Below the pieces are notes generated by a model that searched no databases, was not told the DNA's origin, and worked only from the letters and a program-made list of their open reading frames with translations. From an uncultured Bacteroidota bacterium (lineage in GTDB: Bacteria > Bacteroidota > Bacteroidia > Flavobacteriales > Flavobacteriaceae): 64,000 nucleotides of DNA. The translations under genes were made by a program, and so were the position numbers. This document shows, piece by piece, positions 1 to 10,290 of the stretch; within the stretch, counting starts at the first letter, position 1, and each line of letters opens with the position of its first letter. The DNA lies in NCBI GenBank assembly GCA_902595555.1, contig CACJQM010000003.1, positions 62,001-126,000 on the forward strand, read 5' to 3'.

Positions 1-1
1 C

Positions 2-2425
2 GATTTATTATTAAGAAGAGCAACTTCACAAGGATATACTCAATTTGATTTATTGAAGATGGCAAGAGCTCAAGGTTTTACTCAAGCCGATATAGAAAAC
101 TTAGATAAAAGATTTAAATCAGCTCAAACAATAGCAAGAATAGCAGAAAGTGCTACTACTCCTCTTGAAGAAACGAGGTTAAGGAAGCAGTGGCTTCAAA
201 ATCTTGAAGTTTTTAGAGAAACTGATAGTGATGTGTTCGGATATAATGTTTTCAGAGGAACTAGTTTTTTAAGTTTTCAGTCAAATTTGAATTTACCAAC
301 ACCAGATGATTATATTGTTGGTGCTGGAGATAAGCTATTTATTGATATATATGGTCAATCTGAAGCCTATTATCAGGCTGAGATATCCCCGGAAGGATAT
401 GCAATACTTGAAAATATTGGCCCTGTTAATGTCAATGGATTAACAATTAAAGATGCAAGAACAAGATTAATTCAAAGATTTAAGAGAGTCTACAATGGAA
501 TTGATCAAAATAAAACATATATCAATGTTTCTGTTGGAATACCTAGAGCTATTAGAATAAATATTACTGGTGAAGTTCAACTACCAGGGACTTATAATTT
601 TAGTGCATTTAATACTATGTACAATGCGCTTTACGTTGCCGGTGGAATAACTGAAAATGCTACTTTGAGAGATATTAAGCTATACCGTAATAACAAACTT
701 GTTAGTTCAGTGGATGTATATAAATTTTTAACTAGTGGAGATGGTTCATCAAATATAAGATTGGAAAATAATGATTTAATAGTTGTAAGTCCATACAAAG
801 AGAGAGTAGTTGTGGAGGGTGCGGTAAAAATCCCAGGAAGATTTGAAATTAAAGAAGGTGAAAACTTATCTGATTTAATATTTTTTGCTGGGGGATTTAA
901 AGAAAATGCTTATAGAAAATCTGTAAAGGTTACAAGAATTTTTGATAATAAGCTAAAAGTTGTTGATGTTGACTCTGATCAGTTTGACTTTTTTACACCA
1001 AAAGCAGGAGATAAATTTGAGATTGATAGCGTAGTTCAAAAGTATCAAGATAGAATTATTTTGAAAGGATCTGTTTACAGACCAGGTGTTTATTCATTAA
1101 ACTCAGTTAAAAATATTAAGGATTTGATTATCAAAGCTGAAGGTATAAAGTCTGATACTTACCTAAATAAGGCTTACATAACTAGAACAAATGATGATTT
1201 AACAACTACAAATATTCAGTTTAATGTTTATAATCAGTTGAATAATATTGATGAGGGATTGCTTCTGGAAGAAGAAGATGTTGTGACTATATTTTCTAAA
1301 AATGAACTTAAAGATGAAACATACATTGAGATTTCCGGAGAAGTTAAAAAACCTGGTATATATCCATATTCAAATAATTTAAATTTAAGTGATTTGATAG
1401 TAATTGCTGGAGGCGTTAGAAAAAATGCTACTTTAAATAATATTGAAATATCTAGAATTAATTCTTCATTAGAGGGAAATACTGATAATAGTGCTGAAGT
1501 TTTTTATGTGGATATTGATAATATAGACTCCAATTCAAGTTTTGAAATAAAACCATTTGATAATATTATAATTAGAAAAGATCCGATGGTTGAAGAAATT
1601 AAATTTGCAAGAATTGAAGGAGAAGTAAATTATCCTGGTAAATATGCAATATCATCTAAAAAAGAAAGGATTTCTGACCTGCTCAAAAGAGCTGGAGGTC
1701 CAAATGAATATGCGTATTACGAGGGTGCAACTATTATAAGAAAAACAGAATTTGCTGAAGAGTCCTCCCAAATTCAAAACGAAATCAATGATTTAACTAG
1801 ATTAAGAGAAAAATTATCTTTTGATGAATCGGTTTTAACTGAATCAGAAAAATTTTTGATTTCCAGAATTGATAATGATTTAGAGAAATTAAAATTAGAA
1901 AATAACTCGAATCAAGATTTTTCAAATTATGTTAAAAAGGAAAGAATAAATGAAATAGTAAAAAGAAACGCTATGTCTGAAGATATTCCTCTAGCAAAAT
2001 CAGAGTCAATAGGTATTAATCTTGAGCAAATTATTAAGTCTCCAGGTTTAAAATCAGATTTATTACTTGAAGATGGAGACATAATAATAATACCAAAAAA
2101 ATTAGAAACAGTAAGGCTTAGAGGAGAATTATTATATCCAACTACTGTTAGACATTCACCATCAAGAGGATTAAAATATTACATAAATTCAGCGGGAGGA
2201 TTTGATCTAAAGGCTAAAAGAGGAAGTACATATGTAGTTTATGCCAACGGTGATGTAGCTAGAACAAAAAAGTTTTTATTTTTCAATCTATATCCTAAGG
2301 CTGAACCTGGATGTGAGGTTATTGTTCCTAAAAAATCTGTGAAGAATCCATTAGCTGCCTCTCAAATTTTGAATTTTACAACTGGCCTTGCTGCTTTAAT
2401 TTTAGCAATTAATCAGATTAAATAA
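2..2425 (+). CDS. Wza-type polysaccharide export protein with SLBB repeats (5' partial)
   Basis: Outer-membrane polysaccharide exporter of the Wza/SLBB class. The reading frame is open to the left edge, so the start and signal peptide lie outside the window; the TTG at 53 is only an internal codon. A Poly_export domain begins near visible residue 100 (TPDDYIVGAGDKLFIDIYG). It is followed by about five or six SLBB-like repeats, recognisable by recurring 'GxVxxPGxY' and 'AGG' motifs. A charged coiled-coil-like insert follows (visible residues about 590-650), and a hydrophobic helix ends the protein. It is much longer than E. coli Wza (about 380 aa), as is usual in Bacteroidetes. It abuts the Wzz gene with no gap, which points to coupled export and chain-length control. 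Confidence 0.9.
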   Translation, partial: DLLLRRATSQGYTQFDLLKMARAQGFTQADIENLDKRFKSAQTIARIAESATTPLEETRLRKQWLQNLEVFRETDSDVFGYNVFRGTSFLSFQSNLNLPTPDDYIVGAGDKLFIDIYGQSEAYYQAEISPEGYAILENIGPVNVNGLTIKDARTRLIQRFKRVYNGIDQNKTYINVSVGIPRAIRINITGEVQLPGTYNFSAFNTMYNALYVAGGITENATLRDIKLYRNNKLVSSVDVYKFLTSGDGSSNIRLENNDLIVVSPYKERVVVEGAVKIPGRFEIKEGENLSDLIFFAGGFKENAYRKSVKVTRIFDNKLKVVDVDSDQFDFFTPKAGDKFEIDSVVQKYQDRIILKGSVYRPGVYSLNSVKNIKDLIIKAEGIKSDTYLNKAYITRTNDDLTTTNIQFNVYNQLNNIDEGLLLEEEDVVTIFSKNELKDETYIEISGEVKKPGIYPYSNNLNLSDLIVIAGGVRKNATLNNIEISRINSSLEGNTDNSAEVFYVDIDNIDSNSSFEIKPFDNIIIRKDPMVEEIKFARIEGEVNYPGKYAISSKKERISDLLKRAGGPNEYAYYEGATIIRKTEFAEESSQIQNEINDLTRLREKLSFDESVLTESEKFLISRIDNDLEKLKLENNSNQDFSNYVKKERINEIVKRNAMSEDIPLAKSESIGINLEQIIKSPGLKSDLLLEDGDIIIIPKKLETVRLRGELLYPTTVRHSPSRGLKYYINSAGGFDLKAKRGSTYVVYANGDVARTKKFLFFNLYPKAEPGCEVIVPKKSVKNPLAASQILNFTTGLAALILAINQIK

Positions 2426-3478
2426 ATGGACAATCAAAAAGATTTCTCAATTTTATTTGTTTTTGAATCATTTAAAAATTGGTTTAATTATATTTTTAGT
2501 AATGTTAGAAAAATAACAATTTTAACTACTTCATTTCTAGTTATTATATTACTATATAATTATTTAAAATCCCCTGTGCATTATGCTAGAACCTCATTTG
2601 TTTTAGATAGTGAGTCATCTTCTAATTCTATAGGTGATATAGCATCTTTAGCATCTTTAGCGGGAATTAATGCTTCTAGTTTTATTGATGCTAGTAGTCT
2701 TTTTCAAATTGATAATATTCAGGAGCTTTATAGATCATCTTCAATGTTGAAACAAACTTTGATGTCTAATTCCGTTTTTGAAAATAAAAATGAATTATTA
2801 ATTAATAGATTTGGTAACGAAGAAAGTATAGACAAAAAATGGAATAAATTAGGTGTTAATTTTTCTGATAAATATGTTGTAGAATCAAATTCACGATTGC
2901 ATGATAGTGTTTTGATGGAAGCTGTAAAAATTATTAAGGAAAAATATTTATTGGTTGATAAACCCAGTAGAAAGACAACCATTTTAGAGATTGGATTTGA
3001 TCATAAAGATGAGTTGCTTGCAAAGTCATTTAATGAGAATTTAGTATCAATTGTAAACAACTTTTATTTTAAAACCAAAACACAAAAAACAGGCGAAAAT
3101 TTGCAAATTTTACAAAGACAAGCTGATAGTGTAAAAAAAGTTTTAGATAAATCTATATTATTTCTAGCCGAGAAAGATCAAAGCATTCCTAATCCTAATC
3201 CTTTAACTAAAGTTTCATTAGTTCCTTATCAAAAAGCTCTTGTTGATGTTCAAGCCAATGGTGCAATATATCAGGAAATTGTAACTCAATTAGAACTTGC
3301 AAAAGTGACACATAGAAATAAGACCCCTTTAATTCAGATTATTGATAAACCAACTTTACCATTAGAAAACTCTAGATTAAAACTTCTGGAATGTTTAGTT
3401 TATGGATTTTTTGGCGGCCTTCTAATAGCTATAATTTATTTTTCATTATTAAGATTTTATTATTCATTGATTAAATAG
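2426..3478 (+). CDS. Wzz-type chain-length determinant / polysaccharide co-polymerase
   Basis: Inner-membrane polysaccharide co-polymerase, expected to set chain length and contact the Wza exporter. The 350-residue protein has one membrane helix at about residues 29-46, a long periplasmic part with coiled-coil character around 210-260, and a second helix at about 320-342 near the C-terminus. That is the Wzz topology. There is no C-terminal tyrosine kinase domain, so it is not a full Wzc. A short Ser/Ala-rich stretch follows the first helix. The ATG starts directly after the exporter stop codon. The Wzz assignment rests on topology and context. Confidence 0.83.
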   Translation: MDNQKDFSILFVFESFKNWFNYIFSNVRKITILTTSFLVIILLYNYLKSPVHYARTSFVLDSESSSNSIGDIASLASLAGINASSFIDASSLFQIDNIQELYRSSSMLKQTLMSNSVFENKNELLINRFGNEESIDKKWNKLGVNFSDKYVVESNSRLHDSVLMEAVKIIKEKYLLVDKPSRKTTILEIGFDHKDELLAKSFNENLVSIVNNFYFKTKTQKTGENLQILQRQADSVKKVLDKSILFLAEKDQSIPNPNPLTKVSLVPYQKALVDVQANGAIYQEIVTQLELAKVTHRNKTPLIQIIDKPTLPLENSRLKLLECLVYGFFGGLLIAIIYFSLLRFYYSLIK

Positions 3479-3501
3479 TTTATTTTTATATAAACTATTT
3501 T

Positions 3502-4731
3502 ATGTCATCTTGGACTCCATCAATTTTTTATAAAAATTTTATTAATCTTTCTTTAAATCAAGGCGTAAATATTGTTGCAACCTTAATTTATATACCTTTT
3601 TTATTTCAAAATTTGGGAGACGCCAATTTTGGATTAATTAATTTAGCATTTTCCATAATTATAATTTTATCAATAATAGTTAGTTACGGTTATAATCTTA
3701 ATGGCCCAATTCAAATTACAGAATCAAAAAATCTAGAAGCTCAAAACTATACTGTCATTGATATATTATGTTTAAGAACTTTTAACGCATTAATAATTTT
3801 TTTAATTTGTATACCATTTATTAATCATTTTGGCAAGGATGATTTTAATAAAATCCTAATTTTTTCATTTATAATTTTATTCAATGAAGCATTAAACCCA
3901 CTCTTTTATTTACAAGGAAAAAATAAGATTTTTCCTCAAGCAATAATAAATTTATTCTCTAAATCCATATATATAATTTTATTATATTTTTTTATTACCA
4001 GCTCAAATGATGCATATCTAGCAAACTTCTTTTACGGCTTAAGTGCATCAATATGTGTATTAATTTTTTGGTTAAATTATTTTATCAAATCTGGTTTCCA
4101 AGCTTTAAGATTTTCATTCAGAAAAGTAAAAGATAGATTGAAAGAAAACTTCTCACTTTTTTTATCATCTACTTCAACCCACATAATGCTTAATAGTTCA
4201 CTAATTATACTATCCTTTTTTACAAATAACACAGAGTTGGGAAAGTTTACATTATCTTATAAAATTGCTTTTATTATAAGAATGATTCCAGTATTTTTTA
4301 TCCAATCTGCTCTTCAAAAGGCATCGAATCTTTCAAGACAATCTATGACTGAGTTTAATAATTATATATCAAAATATTTTCATTATGGACTAATTATTAC
4401 TTTTTCATTCGGAGTATTTTTAATTACTTTTTCAGAAATGGTTATTGAAGTTTTTGCTGATGAAAAGATTATATACAGTGCTCAAATTTTATGTATTTTA
4501 TCTTTAATACCATTTTTAGCAATGCTGAACTTTAAAAATATAATTTACATATTGGTTTATGAACACAAAAATTTATTAAACAAAGCTACATTTTTATCCC
4601 TAGTTTTTATGCTAATTTCCTCATTGGTTTTAACATATTATTATTCTGGTTATGGTCTAGCAATTGCATTAATTATGACTGAGATCTTTTCTTTTATTAT
4701 ACATTCAATACTATTAAAAAATGTTAAATAA
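3502..4731 (+). CDS. Wzx-type polysaccharide flippase (first of two)
   Basis: Probable lipid-linked oligosaccharide flippase of the MOP superfamily. The 409 residues are mostly hydrophobic, with about 12 predicted membrane helices. The N-terminus (FINLSLNQGVNIVATLIYIPFL) has the opening helix pattern of RfbX/Wzx proteins. It lies 23 bases after the Wzz gene and overlaps the next glycosyltransferase by 11 bases, so it is part of the same operon. A second, unrelated-looking flippase lies at 25572, which suggests two separate glycans are assembled from this region. Confidence 0.83.
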   Translation: MSSWTPSIFYKNFINLSLNQGVNIVATLIYIPFLFQNLGDANFGLINLAFSIIIILSIIVSYGYNLNGPIQITESKNLEAQNYTVIDILCLRTFNALIIFLICIPFINHFGKDDFNKILIFSFIILFNEALNPLFYLQGKNKIFPQAIINLFSKSIYIILLYFFITSSNDAYLANFFYGLSASICVLIFWLNYFIKSGFQALRFSFRKVKDRLKENFSLFLSSTSTHIMLNSSLIILSFFTNNTELGKFTLSYKIAFIIRMIPVFFIQSALQKASNLSRQSMTEFNNYISKYFHYGLIITFSFGVFLITFSEMVIEVFADEKIIYSAQILCILSLIPFLAMLNFKNIIYILVYEHKNLLNKATFLSLVFMLISSLVLTYYYSGYGLAIALIMTEIFSFIIHSILLKNVK

Positions 4732-5623
4732 TTCATCTTTAGCAATTATAATCATAAACTGGAGGAAATATAATTTAACCAAAAATTGTATTCAATCTGT
4801 TATAGATAGTTCATATAAAAACTTTAAAATTATAATAGTAGATAATGAATATCAAAATAATGGATTTGGAGAATTAGAAAAAAATGATAAAATACATATA
4901 ATTAAAAATGAAACTAATGAAGGTTTTGCGAGGGCAAATAATCAAGGAATTAAGTATTCTTTAAAAAATGGATTTGAGTATATTTTACTTTTAAATAATG
5001 ATACTTTAATTAAAAATGATTTACTTGAATTATTAATTAATCAGTCAAATATTTTAAATCAAAAAATAATACAACCCTTAATTTTAAATTATGATGGGTC
5101 CAAGATTTGGAATGCAGGAGGAAAAATAAATAATTTTTTTGGAACTTTTCAAACCTATAAAAAGGGAAAAAGTTTTAAAAATTTCAAAAGTAAAATGGAT
5201 TATACTGATTGGTTCACTGGTTGTTGTGTTTTAATCAAGTCAGAAATTTTCAATGAAATTGGTTGTTTTGATGAAAGATTTTTTGCTTATTATGAGGATG
5301 TGGATTTTTCTATTCGTCTTAAATCGAAGGGTTATTCAATTGCAATGATGAATGATTCATATCTTAAACACTTTGAGTCAGCTTCATCAAAATCTATTAA
5401 TCAAAATGAAGGAAATTTATCACCATATGTACATTATTTAAATATTCGAAATCATATTTTAATATTAAAAAAACATTCAAAATTGTTTAATCCAATTGGT
5501 GTTTTAATAAATCAGCTTATAAAAATATTGTCTTATTTAATATATTTTCTATTCAGATTGAGATTTAATAAATTTAAAATGGTATCGAAAGGATTTATTG
5601 ATGCTGTAAATTATATAAAATGA
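4721..5623 (+). CDS. Family 2 glycosyltransferase
   Basis: GT-A fold glycosyltransferase of family GT2, similar in layout to rhamnosyltransferases. The N-terminal core shows AIIIINWRKYNLTKNCIQS, the nucleotide-binding strand ending in VDN (about residue 40), and NEGFARANN. An acidic NNDT motif at about 92-95 takes the place of DxD. The FAYYEDVDFSIRLK segment near 190 holds the expected catalytic-base acidic residues. It overlaps the flippase by 11 bases and the following polymerase by 4 bases. Donor and acceptor cannot be read from the sequence. Confidence 0.87.
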   Translation: MLNNSSLAIIIINWRKYNLTKNCIQSVIDSSYKNFKIIIVDNEYQNNGFGELEKNDKIHIIKNETNEGFARANNQGIKYSLKNGFEYILLLNNDTLIKNDLLELLINQSNILNQKIIQPLILNYDGSKIWNAGGKINNFFGTFQTYKKGKSFKNFKSKMDYTDWFTGCCVLIKSEIFNEIGCFDERFFAYYEDVDFSIRLKSKGYSIAMMNDSYLKHFESASSKSINQNEGNLSPYVHYLNIRNHILILKKHSKLFNPIGVLINQLIKILSYLIYFLFRLRFNKFKMVSKGFIDAVNYIK

Positions 5624-7005
5624 CATTAATAGGTCTTTTATTTATTGTTTTTTATTTTATAATTTTTATATATACAATTGATAAGATATCAAGAGGAAAA
5701 TTTGAATATATAGTTTTATACATATGTACTTGTTTACCGATATATACAACTCTCCAAGCACAAGCATTTAAGATATTTAATAACGAAATTGTTGTAACAA
5801 TAATCAAGTTGTCAAAAGACATAATATTTGTATATGCATTTATGATATTCCTTTTTGGAAAAAACATCCATTTATTTAAAAGATCATTCAAATTTTCGTT
5901 AGTTGATAAGTTAATTTTAATATTTTCCTTTCTTGTAACGATATATGCTTTAATTCCATTAGGTGAGGCAGATATTTTTTCTAAATTAATATATGCAAAA
6001 AACCTATATATAATTTCAATAACCTATTTGATTGGAAGGAATATTGAAATCGATAAAATGTTTTTTAATAAAATAAAAAAAACACTTAAGTATTTGATTT
6101 TATCAATTACATTTTTTTTATGCTTTGAATTTATTTTCTCTACACACTTTCATACAATTATTGATTTTTCAAATTATAATAATATTATTAATGAAATTGA
6201 TCCCCAAGGAAATTTTGGTTTGAGTTGGTCTTTTGAATCACAAGGCTCATCACCAAGATATGCAGCTTTTTTTGCAGATCCACTGGAGTTATCAGCCTCA
6301 TTATTATTATTGACGTCATTACTAATTTATAATTTTTGGAATAACAAAAATAATATGAATTACTTTTTGCTTTTTCTCGTTGGAATTGCATTTGTTTTAT
6401 CGTTTTCAAGAGGAGCTATAGTTGCATGTATTTTAATTATTTTATTTGGTTTCCTATTAAATAAACAGTATAAAATTTTAATATTAATATTTACAACATT
6501 TTTCTTGTCAACTTTAAGTTTGATTTATTTTGGATCTGAAGAAATAAGATATCTTATAATTGACACCTTAAAATTTGAGAATACTTCATCACTTGGCCAT
6601 CTGATTGAGTGGATTGAGGGTATTCTGTCAATTTTAGAAAATCCATTAGGAATTGGTTTAGCTATGAGTGGAAATGCAAGCGGGGTTGATCAAGCAATAA
6701 AGATCGGAGGTGAAAACCAATTTTTGATATTTGGAGTTCAAATGGGAGTTTTATCTGTTATTATATACTCCTTAATTTTATTTTTTATAATTAAAAGAAG
6801 CTATCAAGTTTATTTAAAAAGCTCAAATTTTATTAAGCAAATATCTTTCATTGTTTGTTGTACAAAGTTTGGCTTATTACTCCCTCTTTTAACTGCTAAT
6901 GCAGAACTATACCTTTTTGTATCTTTAACTACTTGGTTTTTTGCTGGATATGTCGAATCAAGATATACAGAACTTAAATTTGAGAAAAATAAAAGTTTAT
7001 ATTGA
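5620..7005 (+). CDS. O-antigen polymerase/ligase-like membrane protein (Wzy, first of two)
   Basis: Polytopic membrane protein of 461 residues with about 10-12 hydrophobic helices and a larger periplasmic loop in the C-terminal half (about residues 310-365). It fits the Wzy_C/O-antigen ligase superfamily. The 'SFSRGAIVA' segment near residue 260 resembles the conserved SxSRG motif of this superfamily. It starts with a 4-base ATGA overlap on the GT2 gene. Between a flippase and glycosyltransferases, repeat-unit polymerase is the most likely role; ligase is the alternative. Confidence 0.8.
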   Translation: MTLIGLLFIVFYFIIFIYTIDKISRGKFEYIVLYICTCLPIYTTLQAQAFKIFNNEIVVTIIKLSKDIIFVYAFMIFLFGKNIHLFKRSFKFSLVDKLILIFSFLVTIYALIPLGEADIFSKLIYAKNLYIISITYLIGRNIEIDKMFFNKIKKTLKYLILSITFFLCFEFIFSTHFHTIIDFSNYNNIINEIDPQGNFGLSWSFESQGSSPRYAAFFADPLELSASLLLLTSLLIYNFWNNKNNMNYFLLFLVGIAFVLSFSRGAIVACILIILFGFLLNKQYKILILIFTTFFLSTLSLIYFGSEEIRYLIIDTLKFENTSSLGHLIEWIEGILSILENPLGIGLAMSGNASGVDQAIKIGGENQFLIFGVQMGVLSVIIYSLILFFIIKRSYQVYLKSSNFIKQISFIVCCTKFGLLLPLLTANAELYLFVSLTTWFFAGYVESRYTELKFEKNKSLY

Positions 7006-8071
7006 TATTTTTTACTACAAAACTGCACTTTCTGGAATCAAAACATACATCGAGGAGCTAGTACATGGATCACATAAATATGGAAGGAAGGATGTTGAAT
7101 ATATATTTTCTCATGATATAGAAAAATTAAAAAACAGAAAGTTTTTTATCAATTCAAAGTTTAGATTGGTTAGATGGGTATTTCAACTCCGTTACATTAT
7201 TTGGAAACAAATAATATTACCGATAAAATTACTCACAAATTCAGCTGACCTTTTAATTTGTCCTGACTATGTTGCACCTGTCTTTTCTCCATGCAGAAAA
7301 ATTGTTGTTATTCATGATAACCTCTTCTGGAAATATCCTCAAAATTATCCATTATTATGGCGTAAATATTTTATAAAATTGATAAAACTTGGATTATCAA
7401 TAAATGCTGATATTGTAACTACTAGCATATACTCAAAGTATGGTTTGAAAAATATTTTTAATAATAAAAAAATTACCCATATATATCAAAGTTCAGAAAG
7501 GGTATATTACAATAATAAAATAAATAGATCAAAGGATTATATTTTACATGTTGGAACATTTGAAGAGAGAAAAGATTTATTGACTCTTGTAAAAGCTTTT
7601 AAATTATTTAAAGAAAATACTAACTCAAATCATAAATTAGTTCTTGCAGGATCAAAATATATTAATGGCAAAAAACAGGTTTATAAGTCGATTAAAAAAT
7701 ATGTTTTAAAAAACAATTTAATATCATCCATAATTATGCCCGGGTACATCAAAAAAAAACAAGCTATTTATTATTATAACAATGCTTCCTGTTATGTTTT
7801 TCCATCAATTGATGAAGGATTTGGAATTCCATTAATAGAGGCAATGAGAGCCAGAGTGCCAGTTATTTGTTCTGATATTGAAATATTTAAAGAGATTGGG
7901 GATGACACTGTAATTTATTTTAAAAAGCAAGACCATAATGATCTCTTTAATAAGTTGAAATTAATTTTAGAAAATAAAACAGCTGCTAGAGATCTTATTT
8001 TAAAAGCAAATAAAAGAGCTGATTTATTTAATCAAAAAAACTTTATTAAAGGATTTGAAAAACTCTATTAA
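6950..8071 (+). CDS. Family 4-type glycosyltransferase (GT-B)
   Basis: GT-B glycosyltransferase acting at the cytoplasmic membrane. The N-terminal Rossmann domain opens with RKIKVYIDIFYY and a glycine-containing acceptor loop. The C-terminal domain begins at about residue 190 with 'ILHVGTFEERKDLLTLVKAF'. It carries the E-x7-E donor-site motif (DEGFGIPLIEA) near residue 288. The reading frame runs 65 bases back into the polymerase gene. ATG at 6950 was chosen, but a TTG at 6980, just before the first conserved strand, may be the true start. It is closest in layout to mannosyl- or glucosyl-transferases of O-antigen clusters. Confidence 0.83.
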   Translation: MSNQDIQNLNLRKIKVYIDIFYYKTALSGIKTYIEELVHGSHKYGRKDVEYIFSHDIEKLKNRKFFINSKFRLVRWVFQLRYIIWKQIILPIKLLTNSADLLICPDYVAPVFSPCRKIVVIHDNLFWKYPQNYPLLWRKYFIKLIKLGLSINADIVTTSIYSKYGLKNIFNNKKITHIYQSSERVYYNNKINRSKDYILHVGTFEERKDLLTLVKAFKLFKENTNSNHKLVLAGSKYINGKKQVYKSIKKYVLKNNLISSIIMPGYIKKKQAIYYYNNASCYVFPSIDEGFGIPLIEAMRARVPVICSDIEIFKEIGDDTVIYFKKQDHNDLFNKLKLILENKTAARDLILKANKRADLFNQKNFIKGFEKLY

Positions 8072-9179
8072 AAAAATACTAATAGCGCATAGTTCCAATG
8101 ATAATTATGGGGCTAGCAAAATTTTAATTTCTACTATAGATATTTTAATTAAAAATGGTTTTGATATCTTTTTAATCTTACCAAATAATGGCCCTCTAAA
8201 TAATAATGAAATAATAAAAAAAACCAATATTAAAATTTTGAAGCTTGGAGTTTTTAGAAAAAAATACTTCACAATTTTTGGTTTGATTAATCGTCTTTAT
8301 TATATAATAATATCTTCAATCCACATCAGAAAATTTTTAAAAAAAAATCAAATTGATTTAGTTTATATAAATACCTCCACATTAATCAGCCCGTCAATTG
8401 CAGCTAAATTATATGGGATACCATCAATTTATCATATTCATGAAATACCAAATAGTAATTCTATTTATACAAGATTTATGACACCCTTTTTAAATAATTT
8501 TTCTAGGAATATTATATGTGTTTCAAAATCGGTTAAAGATTTTTGGATTCAAAAAGGTATAAAAAACAATAAATTAGAAATTATTAATAATGGATTCATT
8601 TTTAAAAATATAAAACCAAAAGTTTTCAATAATGAAAAAATAATATTTACATCTATTTCTAGAATAATACCATATAAAGGTCATGTATTATTAATTGAAA
8701 TATTTGACGCACTATTTAAAAAAAATAATAAAATTCAGTTGCAAATTGTCGGAGATACTCTACCTCAATATCAAAAATATTTAGATGATTTAAAATTGAA
8801 TATTAAAAAAAAGGGAATTGATGATAGCATTATATTTTTGGGCTTTAGAAATGATATTAGTTATATTTTAACTAATTCTAATTTTTTTATTCATACTCCA
8901 ATATCACCTGATCCATTTCCAACTGTTATTTTTGAGGCTATTCAAACTAAAATACCAGTCATTACAAATAATCTTGGAGGTGCTATTGAAATACTAAATA
9001 ATGGCAATAATGGATTAATTATTGAAAATAATTTAATTAATAAATCTGCTGAGGATATATTGAAATATATAGAAAATCACGAGCTTCAAAAGGAAAACAT
9101 TGAGAATGCATTTCAGTATGTTTATAAAAACTTTTCTTTAGAAAATTTTGAAAAAAAAATTTTAAGAATAATTGGATAA
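8055..9179 (+). CDS. Family 4 glycosyltransferase (GT-B)
   Basis: GT4 glycosyltransferase. The N-terminal domain opens with 'KKILIAHSSNDNYGASKIL', a glycine-containing donor/acceptor loop. The second Rossmann domain starts around residue 195 ('IIFTSISRIIPYKGH'). The donor-binding motif reads PDPFPTVIFEA near residue 290, followed by a GGAIEIL loop. It starts with TTG, 17 bases inside the preceding gene, and ends overlapping the next by 8 bases, so translation is probably coupled. The sugar it transfers is unknown. Confidence 0.84.
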   Translation: MKNSIKKILIAHSSNDNYGASKILISTIDILIKNGFDIFLILPNNGPLNNNEIIKKTNIKILKLGVFRKKYFTIFGLINRLYYIIISSIHIRKFLKKNQIDLVYINTSTLISPSIAAKLYGIPSIYHIHEIPNSNSIYTRFMTPFLNNFSRNIICVSKSVKDFWIQKGIKNNKLEIINNGFIFKNIKPKVFNNEKIIFTSISRIIPYKGHVLLIEIFDALFKKNNKIQLQIVGDTLPQYQKYLDDLKLNIKKKGIDDSIIFLGFRNDISYILTNSNFFIHTPISPDPFPTVIFEAIQTKIPVITNNLGGAIEILNNGNNGLIIENNLINKSAEDILKYIENHELQKENIENAFQYVYKNFSLENFEKKILRIIG

Positions 9180-10290
9180 AAAATTAAAAATAGCGATTAT
9201 TGGCTCAAGAGGATATCCATATGTTTATTCGGGATACGAGACTTTAGTTAAAGAACTTTCTGAAAGATTAGTTAAAAAAGGTCATAATGTGCGAGTGTAT
9301 TGTCATAGACCATTATTTAAAATGAAACCAAAAAATATTAATGGGATTGAATTGGTTTATACACCTTCAATTGAAACTAAATATTTATCACAATTCGTTA
9401 ATTCTTTTTTTTCATTTATTCATGTTTGTTTTTCTAAAATTGATGTTGTTTTAATAGTTAATTCGGCTAATGGGCCATTTGGAATTTTAACAAAATTATT
9501 TGGAAAAAAAACTTGTATTAATGTAGATGGATTAGAATGGTTAAGACCCAAATGGAAAGGATTTGGATCACTTTATTTTAAAATTTCTAGTAAAATGGCA
9601 ACTGTTTTATTTGATGAAATAATAACAGATTCTTTAGAAATGAAAAAAGTGTATCAGAATAAATTTAAAAGATCAACAAAAGTAATTGCATATGGATCAA
9701 CAATGTTAAAATATAATTTTGATAATGATTATTTAAATTTTTTAAATATAGAAAAAGATGATTATTTTTTGATTGTTGGAAGATTGATTCCAGACAATAA
9801 TTCATATTTAATTACAAAGGGTTTTATTAATTCTAGATCAAAAAAAAAGTTAGTAATAGTAGGAGATGTTCCCTATAAAGATTCTTATTCAAAAAGTGTT
9901 AAGTTATTAGAAAATGAAAAAATAATTTTAACTGGCTATATTAAGAGTCAAAAAAAATTATCATTACTATACAAGAATTGCTATTGCTACATACATGGCC
10001 ATGAATTCGGAGGCACCAATCCAACAATGATTAATGCTCTAGATTTAAATTCCAATATCATATCTTTAGAGACTAAATTTAATAGAGAAATGTTAACTAA
10101 TAAAAAAGCAATATTTTTTGACAAAAATGCAAACTCGATAAAAGATGCAATTATAAAATTTGAAAAACAAAAAAATGTAATAATAAAAGACAACTCAAAT
10201 TATATTTTTCCTAAAAAATACAAATGGCAGTACATAACAAATCAGTATTTAGAATTATTTTATGGCCTTACCAATTTCCGAAATAAGTAA
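9172..10290 (+). CDS. DUF1972-type glycosyltransferase
   Basis: GT-B enzyme of the group whose N-terminus matches DUF1972, typified by the Cps2T rhamnosyltransferase. The diagnostic opening 'KIAIIGSRGYPYVYSGYETL' sits at residues 5-24, and NVDGLEWLRPKW is at about 117-128. The C-terminal domain carries HGHEFGGTNPTMINA at about 275. These proteins usually add a rhamnose-like deoxysugar or act early on the lipid-linked unit. No rhamnose synthesis genes are in the window. It has a TTG start overlapping the previous gene. Its 3' end overlaps the convergent Wzi-like gene by 23 bases. Confidence 0.85.
   Translation: MDKKLKIAIIGSRGYPYVYSGYETLVKELSERLVKKGHNVRVYCHRPLFKMKPKNINGIELVYTPSIETKYLSQFVNSFFSFIHVCFSKIDVVLIVNSANGPFGILTKLFGKKTCINVDGLEWLRPKWKGFGSLYFKISSKMATVLFDEIITDSLEMKKVYQNKFKRSTKVIAYGSTMLKYNFDNDYLNFLNIEKDDYFLIVGRLIPDNNSYLITKGFINSRSKKKLVIVGDVPYKDSYSKSVKLLENEKIILTGYIKSQKKLSLLYKNCYCYIHGHEFGGTNPTMINALDLNSNIISLETKFNREMLTNKKAIFFDKNANSIKDAIIKFEKQKNVIIKDNSNYIFPKKYKWQYITNQYLELFYGLTNFRNK

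Noticed and set aside
53-61. TTG at 53 as the start of the Wza-type gene
   Set aside because: The frame stays open from base 2 with sequence resembling the family (SQGYTQFDLLKMARAQGF), and no signal peptide follows the TTG, so the gene is truncated by the window edge.
2646-2666. Tandem repeat of AGCATCTTT in the Wzz gene
   Set aside because: Only two copies, encoding a Ser/Leu/Ala segment; too short to mean anything.
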